Assembly: GCA_965261165.1 (NCBI GenBank)
Contig: OZ253445.1
Location: 1,302,001-1,366,000, forward strand
Source: SMWN01 sp965261165
GTDB lineage: Bacteria; Pseudomonadota; Gammaproteobacteria; Eutrophobiales; Eutrophobiaceae
Reading direction: 5' to 3'
Length of the DNA: 64,000 nucleotides
The notes below the pieces were generated by a model. It was not told the origin of the DNA. It worked only from the letters and a program-made list of their open reading frames with translations, and did no database searches. Of the stretch, positions 35,521 to 44,314 are shown piece after piece. The number at the start of each line of letters is the position of its first letter. The first letter of the stretch is position 1. The position numbers were made by a program, and so were the translations under genes.

Positions 35521-38500
35521 GTTTCAGTTGCTGGTTTAGTGGGATATGATTTGCAAGTTAATGTAGGAATGACAAGTACAAGCGCCGCTACGGTTTCAGT
35601 TGCTGGTTTAGTGGGATATGATTTGCAAGAATTAACATCTACGCCCCCAGCCGGTTGTAATTTGAGTTTCAGTTGCTGGTTTAGTGGGATATGATTTGCA
35701 AGCTCATTGGCCTCTTTTTTTTACTTTAACCTATGCTCCGTTTCAGTTGCTGGTTTAGTGGGATATGATTTGCAAGCGTTAAAAGCTGTCCAAGATGCTG
35801 CACCAGCATCAGTTTCAGTTGCTGGTTTAGTGGGATATGATTTGCAAGCTGGGGCAAGCATGTCATTTTAGCCTACTCTGAGATGTTTCAGTTGCTGGTT
35901 TAGTGGGATATGATTTGCAAGAATATCGAGAGTGAACTTATTAACCCCGCTTTCGGTTTCAGTTGCTGGTTTAGTGGGATATGATTTGCAAGACTCTGGC
36001 GGTCGGCAAACGGATAGACGCGAGCGCAGTTTCAGTTGCTGGTTTAGTGGGATATGATTTGCAAGTCGATGATGAACTTTTACCCCAGTGCTTTTTCTGG
36101 GTTTCAGTTGCTGGTTTAGTGGGATATGATTTGCAAGATTTATAGCGATCTTGATGAAGATGTCGAAGTTTTGTTTCAGTTGCTGGTTTAGTGGGATATG
36201 ATTTGCAAGCGCAAACATAGCTAGAAACTATAATTCTAGACCTGGTTTCAGTTGCTGGTTTAGTGGGATATGATTTGCAAGCTTACACATTTTTTGATTA
36301 TAGTGATGAGCTACTTAAGTTTCAGTTGCTGGTTTAGTGGGATATGATTTGCAAGTCACGGGGTAACGTCACTTCCACCATAGTCGGGTAGTTTCAGTTG
36401 CTGGTTTAGTGGGATATGATTTGCAAGTTATCCCCCCAAAACCAGACGTGATGCAGAAGAAGTTTCAGTTGCTGGTTTAGTGGGATATGATTTGCAAGGC
36501 CAAACAAACGAACAAACTCGCAATAACTCGTTAGTTTCAGTTGCTGGTTTAGTGGGATATGATTTGCAAGCGGTTGGAGTGAAAAAGAATTTCAATTAAT
36601 TAATGTTTCAGTTGCTGGTTTAGTGGGATATGATTTGCAAGATTCAATCGCTGATGTTAAACGGAATCGTTGTCATCAGTTTCAGTTGCTGGTTTAGTGG
36701 GATATGATTTGCAAGCTACCACAGCATATTGAAGCAATGAGCGAGCATCGGTTTCAGTTGCTGGTTTAGTGGGATATGATTTGCAAGCAAAAAAAAGCAA
36801 AAACACAGCCACCGCGCCGCAAGGTTTCAGTTGCTGGTTTAGTGGGATATGATTTGCAAGCAAAACAAGAGAGAGAGATGCACATCTACATGCGCGTTTC
36901 AGTTGCTGGTTTAGTGGGATATGATTTGCAAGCCACCGTCCAAGAAGAAAATTGTGGATCAAATGCGTTTCAGTTGCTGGTTTAGTGGGATATGATTTGC
37001 AAGACGATGATGAACTTTTACCATGGTGCTTTTCCCAGTTTCAGTTGCTGGTTTAGTGGGATATGATTTGCAAGCGGGTTGGTGATGTAGTCGAATGGAC
37101 GAACGGCTAGTTTCAGTTGCTGGTTTAGTGGGATATGATTTGCAAGTTACACTGACGTTAGTCGTCGCGCCGCTGTTGCTGGTTTCAGTTGCTGGTTTAG
37201 TGGGATATGATTTGCAAGCTGTATCTCTGATATTTATAAATGATTTCAGAGTGTTTCAGTTGCTGGTTTAGTGGGATATGATTTGCAAGTAAATCCATCT
37301 GAATCAATAAAGAAAGATGAAGTTGGTTTCAGTTGCTGGTTTAGTGGGATATGATTTGCAAGTAGCGTCTAACTTATTACCAAACCCAGTCAGTAGCGTT
37401 TCAGTTGCTGGTTTAGTGGGATATGATTTGCAAGTTGACGGGATGACAAGCGCAACAGCAGCACTTACGTTTCAGTTGCTGGTTTAGTGGGATATGATTT
37501 GCAAGAGATGAAATTATAGATCTAGAACATAGTGTAGACCGTTTCAGTTGCTGGTTTAGTGGGATATGATTTGCAAGGCTACTACCCAACTGGAAAATTG
37601 AGGATCAAATGCAGTTTCAGTTGCTGGTTTAGTGGGATATGATTTGCAAGACATACACTTTGATAACAAACTAACAAAAAAAAGGTTTCAGTTGCTGGTT
37701 TAGTGGGATATGATTTGCAAGGGATACAGCTAAACAACTTTTATGTACTGAGTTAGTTTCAGTTGCTGGTTTAGTGGGATATGATTTGCAAGATGAGCAT
37801 AAGGCGGATGTTATAATGAGTCGCTGAGTTTCAGTTGCTGGTTTAGTGGGATATGATTTGCAAGTTCTAAAAGCATTAAAAAAATATTTACTTTAAAGGG
37901 TTTCAGTTGCTGGTTTAGTGGGATATGATTTGCAAGTTCGTAGCAATACTAAATATGTCGTCGAAGGGGTGTTTCAGTTGCTGGTTTAGTGGGATATGAT
38001 TTGCAAGGTCAGTCTAAAGTTTTCCGCTCATATATTCAATAGTTTCAGTTGCTGGTTTAGTGGGATATGATTTGCAAGGTCAGTCTAAAGTTTTCCGCTC
38101 ATATATTCAATAGTTTCAGTTGCTGGTTTAGTGGGATATGATTTGCAAGGTGATTTGCTTTTGTATGTTGCACTTGCAGCGATGTTTCAGTTGCTGGTTT
38201 AGTGGGATATGATTTGCAAGTTTCAAATAAACATCAGCGGATAATTTGCTAACCTCGTTTCAGTTGCTGGTTTAGTGGGATATGATTTGCAAGAAGACGG
38301 CTACATAAATATTTATGACGACGTTGAGTTTCAGTTGCTGGTTTAGTGGGATATGATTTGCAAGACAAACTTGCCTGATCCAAGTATCACCGAAATTCCG
38401 TTTCAGTTGCTGGTTTAGTGGGATATGATTTGCAAGTGGGTAATATAACAATGTATTGCGTGTCAGGCCGCAGGTTTCAGTTGCTGGTTTAGTGGGATAT

Positions 38501-41434
38501 GATTTGCAAGCAGCTAAGCAAGGTTCAATGCGCGGAGGGCAGAGTGTTTCAGTTGCTGGTTTAGTGGGATATGATTTGCAAGCTATAAGGAAAAACTTCA
38601 ACATCAGTTAACCCGTCTGTTTCAGTTGCTGGTTTAGTGGGATATGATTTGCAAGCGATATGGAAATGGTCAACCTTGTCAAGCTGATGTTTCAGTTGCT
38701 GGTTTAGTGGGATATGATTTGCAAGCTTGAAGTTCTTTTGTCATCACGTGGGGGCATTGGTTTCAGTTGCTGGTTTAGTGGGATATGATTTGCAAGCAAA
38801 AAGGCGAACAAACTCGCAATAAGTTGTTAAGTTTCAGTTGCTGGTTTAGTGGGATATGATTTGCAAGCCCTAGTATTACTTTTCCCCCCTTATTTCTGTC
38901 CGTTTCAGTTGCTGGTTTAGTGGGATATGATTTGCAAGCAGGAACCAGCACCATACCAGAACCCTGCTAGTTTCAGTTGCTGGTTTAGTGGGATATGATT
39001 TGCAAGTCCGACTGCAAAGTTTTTGTAATGGGTGCTGTGTAGTTTCAGTTGCTGGTTTAGTGGGATATGATTTGCAAGTGTTCCTGACCCCACGACTTAC
39101 TTGAATGGAGAAGTTTCAGTTGCTGGTTTAGTGGGATATGATTTGCAAGGCAATTAAATAATTTTTCTGGTAAATTTGAACTTGTTTCAGTTGCTGGTTT
39201 AGTGGGATATGATTTGCAAGCAGTAAGTGCTTGTAACTTGTATGGCAATACACCTGTTTCAGTTGCTGGTTTAGTGGGATATGATTTGCAAGGCCAAAAG
39301 ATTTAAATCCTGAGCAGGCTGAAGAAGTTTCAGTTGCTGGTTTAGTGGGATATGATTTGCAAGCTGAGTCGACAAACCAAAACGTCGGACCGACGTTGTT
39401 TCAGTTGCTGGTTTAGTGGGATATGATTTGCAAGGCGGTAAAACTTTCGAGACAATAAAAAGAATTATCGGTTTCAGTTGCTGGTTTAGTGGGATATGAT
39501 TTGCAAGACGATTATGGCGTTAGCTGGAGAACTCGCGTTGCGTTTCAGTTGCTGGTTTAGTGGGATATGATTTGCAAGATCAAGTTTTATTTTCGTGAGT
39601 TTTGCCTTATCCGTTTCAGTTGCTGGTTTAGTGGGATATGATTTGCAAGTAGTCCCTTTGCTTGATGCAGTCACAATCCCGTTGTTTCAGTTGCTGGTTT
39701 AGTGGGATATGATTTGCAAGGTTTCTTGGGCTGAGTGCAGCTCTTTGGGTGATGGTTTCAGTTGCTGGTTTAGTGGGATATGATTTGCAAGATAAATTAT
39801 CAGCTGAAACGGAATGGGTTTCTGTGTTTCAGTTGCTGGTTTAGTGGGATATGATTTGCAAGCAATCTGGAGCTAGCTTTAGGCAGGATGTACAAGGTTT
39901 CAGTTGCTGGTTTAGTGGGATATGATTTGCAAGTACTGAAGGATTAGCCCCAATCGACCCCGTTCCGTTTCAGTTGCTGGTTTAGTGGGATATGATTTGC
40001 AAGGTGAGTCGATTAGCTTTACTACATCATTCAGCTGTTTCAGTTGCTGGTTTAGTGGGATATGATTTGCAAGCACTAGCCTGGGTTGTGATCAAGCTCC
40101 GCGCTGTTCGTTTCAGTTGCTGGTTTAGTGGGATATGATTTGCAAGTTGCTGCGGCTGGCATATGCCGCGCACGAAGTGCGGTTTCAGTTGCTGGTTTAG
40201 TGGGATATGATTTGCAAGCGTTATAAGCACGACAAACATTAGTGAAACCATGGTTTCAGTTGCTGGTTTAGTGGGATATGATTTGCAAGGAAAAAGGGCA
40301 AGTGGTGGAAGTATGGTAGAACTCGTTTCAGTTGCTGGTTTAGTGGGATATGATTTGCAAGTTTTTTCCTCACCCAGGAACCCCCTTTATCTTTGTTTCA
40401 GTTGCTGGTTTAGTGGGATATGATTTGCAAGCCCGATCGTCACCCGTATGGGCTGAGACTCGTAGGTTTCAGTTGCTGGTTTAGTGGGATATGATTTGCA
40501 AGACCCCCTCTGTCTTTGGGTGATCTCCTCTTTTTTGTTTCAGTTGCTGGTTTAGTGGGATATGATTTGCAAGCAATCTTTTTTTAATGTTGGTTCCCCA
40601 GGCTCAGTTTCAGTTGCTGGTTTAGTGGGATATGATTTGCAAGATCAACGACGTTATGGGCTATCTTTTCCTGCGTTGTTTCAGTTGCTGGTTTAGTGGG
40701 ATATGATTTGCAAGAAATTAAGGCTGGCGTTTTTGGTTGGTCTGTCGGTGTTTCAGTTGCTGGTTTAGTGGGATATGATTTGCAAGTGAGTAGTGCAAAT
40801 GTCGCAGGTGCGGATCTACGGTTTCAGTTGCTGGTTTAGTGGGATATGATTTGCAAGTTGCTTGTCTCCAAACTTGCCACCGCTGAGAGATCGTTTCAGT
40901 TGCTGGTTTAGTGGGATATGATTTGCAAGGCATCTGTCGGCAACTTAATAGAACTTGTGTGGGAGTTTCAGTTGCTGGTTTAGTGGGATATGATTTGCAA
41001 GGTAGACCGTGCACTAGTTATAGTAATAATAAAGAGTTTCAGTTGCTGGTTTAGTGGGATATGATTTGCAAGAAACATAATGATTCCAAAGCAGTTCGGC
41101 CAAAAGCCGTTTCAGTTGCTGGTTTAGTGGGATATGATTTGCAAGGTCCCAGCAAACTGACGAATGACAAACAGGTTTGTAAGTTTCAGTTGCTGGTTTA
41201 GTGGGATATGATTTGCAAGGTTGCCAGACAAGGAGAAACTCTTGGTGGACATGTGTTTCAGTTGCTGGTTTAGTGGGATATGATTTGCAAGTTAGGTGAT
41301 TTTATGGCTTTACCTTTGGCAGGTTTGTTTCAGTTGCTGGTTTAGTGGGATATGATTTGCAAGCGCGTGGCGGAATTGGGAATTGTATGGTCGCTATGTT
41401 TCAGTTGCTGGTTTAGTGGGATATGATTTGCAAG
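35521..41434 (+). CRISPR. Type II-B CRISPR array, 83 repeats and 82 spacers
   Basis: By hand count there are 83 repeats of 37 bp, all apparently identical, starting GTTTCAGTTGCTGGTTTAG and ending TGGGATATGATTTGCAAG. Repeat starts run from 35521 to 41398 with periods of 70-74 bp, giving spacers of mostly 34-37 bp. The first 13 bases (GTTTCAGTTGCTG) equal those of the F. novicida II-B repeat as I remember it, which sets the crRNA sense as the plus strand, opposite to the cas genes. Neither terminal repeat is degenerate. Spacers at 38008-38041 and 38079-38112 are identical, and several other spacers form diverged pairs. Confidence 0.99.
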
Positions 41435-41438
41435 CCTG

Positions 41439-41467
41439 GTGCCAAACTCTGATTTGGCGCGGGTTTT
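41439..41467 (+). terminator. Hairpin just after the last repeat, possible weak array terminator
   Basis: GTGCCAAA and TTTGGCGC form an 8-bp stem (one G-T pair) with loop CTCTGA, followed by GGG and four T. It begins 5 bp after the array in the crRNA sense. The T run is short, so termination would be weak. Confidence 0.4.
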
Positions 41468-41554
41468 GCAGTCAGATTTAGCAAAGATTTTGCGAAAATC
41501 ATAAAAACATGTAAAAGTGATGACATTTGCGAAATTTTATGATATGTCTGCGAA

Positions 41555-41679
41555 CGCATCATCCCACTATTCGATGCACTGAAATCATCTAAAATAAAGA
41601 TGATTTAGAGGAATGAATCAGTCTCTGTATTATACATACTGATCCCTCTAATCAAAAAACCCGCTTCGGCGGGTTTTTT
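41555..41679 (+). ncRNA. Predicted tracrRNA
   Basis: The plus strand at 41557-41585 (GCATCATCCCACTATTCGAT then GCACTGAAA) aligns with the reverse complement of the repeat: shared blocks ATCAT, CCCACTA, GCA and CTGAAA in order, so it is an anti-repeat. It is followed by a stem ATCATCT/AGATGAT (41584-41604), a two-tier stem TTAGAGG/CCTCTAA with ATCAGT/ACTGAT inside (41605-41651), and a terminator CCCGC-TTCG-GCGGG with six T (41660-41679). This is the tracrRNA layout of type II systems. A possible promoter is ATGACA (41520-41525), 17 bp, TATGTC (41543-41548). Confidence 0.85.
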
Positions 41680-41705
41680 ATTGCCAATAACCTATCCATT
41701 GTAAA

Positions 41706-42284
41706 TCAATTCCTATCATTGCAGTAGTTTAAGTATTCGCATTGCGTACATTGCGCTGGTGTTGCCGAGCTATCTGGAATATAGGATTTTTCTAAATCGT
41801 TAAAAATTCTATCACGAATTTTAAGCACCTGGTTTTCTATGTCAGAATCAACCCCGACTGGATATGTTTTGCCTTTTTCACCCAACAAAACAAAGCCTTT
41901 ATCGCAGACAAGCCCAAACTGTTGCCTGGCCACGATTGCATAGGCGGCTAGTTGTATAATTTGCCCTTTGGTTGGTTTGTTGCCCGATAGTTTTATTTCA
42001 ATCGGATAGCAGTGCGACTCGCTAATCAGCAGGCTATCAACAATACCGTGTAACTGCAAAGATTCTGATTGCACAAACACTTCAAACCGTTGTTCTGCAT
42101 TTTCCAACCCAAAGCGTTTAAGCGTTCTGTGTTTGAATACCTGCGCTTGTTTGTTGTGTAATGCTTCTCCTTGTTTGACCCATTGCGGACGCGGCGGATT
42201 TAGTTTTAGTAATTCCTGAAAATATGGAATCCTCGGGCAGAAACAATATTGCCGGAGCAAGTGAATCGGCAAACTATATGACAT
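41706..42284 (-). CDS. cas4: Cas4 exonuclease (type II-B)
   Basis: About 192 residues from the ATG at 42284 (MSYSLPIHLLRQYCFCPRIP), overlapping cas2 by 11 bp; the frame is open further upstream but that part is not Cas4-like. The RecB-type nuclease motifs are visible: GIVDSLLISE, YPIEIKLSGNKPTKGQ and QLAAYAIVARQQF. The iron-sulfur cysteines are the N-terminal one in YCFCP and the C-terminal QCTQCEYLNYC. Cas4 trims and orients prespacers with Cas1-Cas2; its presence with a long Cas9 defines subtype II-B. Confidence 0.94.
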   Translation of the reverse strand: MSYSLPIHLLRQYCFCPRIPYFQELLKLNPPRPQWVKQGEALHNKQAQVFKHRTLKRFGLENAEQRFEVFVQSESLQLHGIVDSLLISESHCYPIEIKLSGNKPTKGQIIQLAAYAIVARQQFGLVCDKGFVLLGEKGKTYPVGVDSDIENQVLKIRDRIFNDLEKSYIPDSSATPAQCTQCEYLNYCNDRN

Positions 42285-42582
42285 GATAACTGGCGCAATA
42301 CTTGGGGAAATCCTGCTTATCATAGCCGACGCTGTTATTTTGCTGGATTTGACCGGCGAGTTTAACCCTGGCGATAAAAGCCTTATCGCCTTTATCACAA
42401 TAGCTTTTCAGCAACCGCCTAACCGCCGCTTCCTCCGCCTTGTTTAAGTGTCCCCAAAACACCGATTTCTGTATTGAGGTCAAACTGATGTCTTTGAGTT
42501 TGTTGAACAATTTTGTGCGCTGTTTGGTATCGCTTATGTCATAGCTCACTAATACTTCATTGTATAACTTCACCTGCACCAC
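42274..42582 (-). CDS. cas2: Cas2
   Basis: About 102 residues from a GTG at 42582 (or 42579), which lies 4 bp after the cas1 stop and has AGGTGG as ribosome site; an ATG at 42630 would overlap cas1 by 44 bp and add 16 residues not typical of Cas2. The start LYNEVLVSYDISDTKQRTKL contains the conserved ferredoxin-fold strand and Asp; SVFWGHLNKAE follows. Cas2 forms the Cas1-Cas2 integrase core. Confidence 0.92.
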   Translation of the reverse strand: MVQVKLYNEVLVSYDISDTKQRTKLFNKLKDISLTSIQKSVFWGHLNKAEEAAVRRLLKSYCDKGDKAFIARVKLAGQIQQNNSVGYDKQDFPKYCASYHVI

Positions 42583-42586
42583 GTTA

Positions 42587-43570
42587 TCACCACCTGAATC
42601 GATAACTTTTATACTGCTTATCGCCGGCAAATGTGCCTGCCAAATGATATATCTGCCTTTGCAATATACTTTCTAGTCGCATTTTTCGCCTGTGGTAATG
42701 ATATTTTTTGTTAAAGGTCTTATGAATATCGGTGATAATCTGCTTCTTGATATTAACCGATAAATCGGTTTTGCCTTGCAACATTGATCTATGTTTAATG
42801 ATGGTTCGATCCACCACCCACGCACGATATTCCTCCATCATATCCAAAACCAAACTGGGTTTGCCTGCTCTTTGCGTATGAAAAAAACCCGCATAAGGTT
42901 CCAAACCTGCGTTGAGCAAAGCATTCCAAATGTATGACGTTAAAATCGCATAACCATAATTCAATGCCTTGTTGCTGATGTCCTGTGCTTGTCGCCCCAC
43001 CCGGTTTTTGAAGCCCTCTCCCAACAACCTATTTTTAGCCAAACATTGCCAATATTGATTAGCCGCCTGCCCTTCCATGCCCAATAAAATATCTGCCCAA
43101 CGCGCAAAGTTCTGCCATTTTTTCACTTTAATTTGCTGGGCAATGTTTTTAAGTTGTTCGGCCGTTATGTTGATTGAATGCGCTTTGTCTTGATGATATT
43201 TTTTGAAGTACAACAAAGTCGCCCGTTGATTTCTAACCTTAGCATAAATAACATTAGCGGCTAACTGGGGCACTGCCGCACTCTCAATATAAGCAAACTG
43301 CTTCTGGCGAACCCGAACCACTGCATGTTGTTGTGTGCCAGCAAGACAAGCAACCGTTTCATTCTTAAAATCAGATAAAAAGAATTTTATACCACGATGA
43401 GCGCAAGCAATAATAACATCCGAAGAAAAACTCACCCCCCGTTTAGCAACCTGAATACTTTTCAAGCGGTTAAGCGGATATTCTTTCATGGTGCCGTCTT
43501 CTTTAACGGTTAAGCATTCACTGCGAATACCAATAAATTGCCCATACTCCGTAAGAGTCAGGTGCTGCAT
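42587..43570 (-). CDS. cas1: Cas1 integrase (type II-B)
   Basis: 327 residues. The metal-binding triad is in LLGMEGQAANQYWQ (Glu), YAGFFHTQRAGKPSLVLDMM (His) and MMEEYRAWVVDR (Glu). The N-terminal beta domain runs about residues 1-80. It inserts new spacers into the array. It begins 9 bp after the Fic gene stop and is followed at once by cas2. Confidence 0.97.
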   Translation of the reverse strand: MQHLTLTEYGQFIGIRSECLTVKEDGTMKEYPLNRLKSIQVAKRGVSFSSDVIIACAHRGIKFFLSDFKNETVACLAGTQQHAVVRVRQKQFAYIESAAVPQLAANVIYAKVRNQRATLLYFKKYHQDKAHSINITAEQLKNIAQQIKVKKWQNFARWADILLGMEGQAANQYWQCLAKNRLLGEGFKNRVGRQAQDISNKALNYGYAILTSYIWNALLNAGLEPYAGFFHTQRAGKPSLVLDMMEEYRAWVVDRTIIKHRSMLQGKTDLSVNIKKQIITDIHKTFNKKYHYHRRKMRLESILQRQIYHLAGTFAGDKQYKSYRFRW

Positions 43571-43579
43571 ATAAAGAAC

Positions 43580-44314
43580 CTATTCAGACATAATTTGGAT
43601 TATTTTTTGGCTCAGGCACGACAACATAAAGTCCTGCATGGGCTGGGTGTTATCGCTGGGATAAAACGCCAGCATGAGCTGATTAAACTCAAGCTGCCTG
43701 CTGGCCGGCAAGTTGATGGCAGGCAATCCATTTGCCAGCAAGACACCATTCATCATTAACCGACCAAGGCGTTTATTGGCATCGTAGAAAAACTGCATTC
43801 TCGCCATTTGTAAGAACAAGCCAATAGCATGGGTGTAAATCTGCTTAATGTCGATTGGTTGATTGGTTGAGTGCTGGAGCATGGTGTCTTGCGGCAGGGC
43901 AAGGTGATGTTTCTCCGCCAGTTGCTGCCACAGTGCAGACAATTCCTCCGCACTCGGTGGACAATAATCCGTGCCGGCAATGGTCACACCGCCGTTCCTA
44001 AAAACACCCCAGGTTAGTGCCTCTTTATCGGCAAGAACCCGGTGTAATTCACAAATAAAGTGGGCGGAAAGACAGAACCGACCCTGCTCAACACAATCAA
44101 ATAAAAATCGCCAGGCATTGGCTTGATTCAGTGCAATCGTTTCATCTTGTAAGCTATGCCCACCCACCGTGACCCCATCCAACAAGGTCTGCACCTCCGG
44201 CAGGGTAAAGTTCACCCCCTCCAGATTCACCGCATCAAAGACTAATTCAGGCAGTTGCTTTTTGGCTAGGAATAAGGCTTTTTTGCGGTTGGGGTTGAGA
44301 ACGGTTAGGTTCAT
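43580..44314 (-). CDS. Fic-domain protein inside the cas operon, catalytic His replaced
   Basis: 244 residues. The Fic core is at 174-182: QFFYDANKR, where HxFxDxNxR is expected; Gln stands in the catalytic His position while Asp178, Asn180, Lys181 and Arg182 are kept. Around residues 29-37, VNLEGVNFT followed by LPEVQTLLDGVTVGGHSL resembles the N-terminal inhibitory helix ([S/T]xxxE[G/N]) with Glu32. The C-terminal RLMMNGVLLANGL and EFNQLMLAFYPSDN also fit a Fic subfamily. Fic enzymes usually transfer AMP or phosphate to proteins. Its ATG overlaps the cas9 stop (ATGA), and cas1 starts 9 bp after its stop, so it is translated as part of the cas operon. Function here is unknown. Confidence 0.88.
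   Translation of the reverse strand: MNLTVLNPNRKKALFLAKKQLPELVFDAVNLEGVNFTLPEVQTLLDGVTVGGHSLQDETIALNQANAWRFLFDCVEQGRFCLSAHFICELHRVLADKEALTWGVFRNGGVTIAGTDYCPPSAEELSALWQQLAEKHHLALPQDTMLQHSTNQPIDIKQIYTHAIGLFLQMARMQFFYDANKRLGRLMMNGVLLANGLPAINLPASRQLEFNQLMLAFYPSDNTQPMQDFMLSCLSQKIIQIMSE

Noticed and set aside
35350..41014. Several open frames across the CRISPR array with repeated VSVAGLVGYDLQ or LANHIPLNQQLK peptides
   Set aside because: They are translations of the repeat itself; period and spacer variation show a CRISPR array, not a repeat protein.
42285..42398. 38-residue N-terminal extension of Cas4
   Set aside because: It would lie wholly inside cas2 and lacks Cas4-like sequence; the ATG at 42284 fits the family start and the short overlap.
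42583..42630. Longer Cas2 starting at an ATG 44 bp inside cas1
   Set aside because: The added residues are not Cas2-like and a GTG with AGGTGG just after the cas1 stop gives the normal start.
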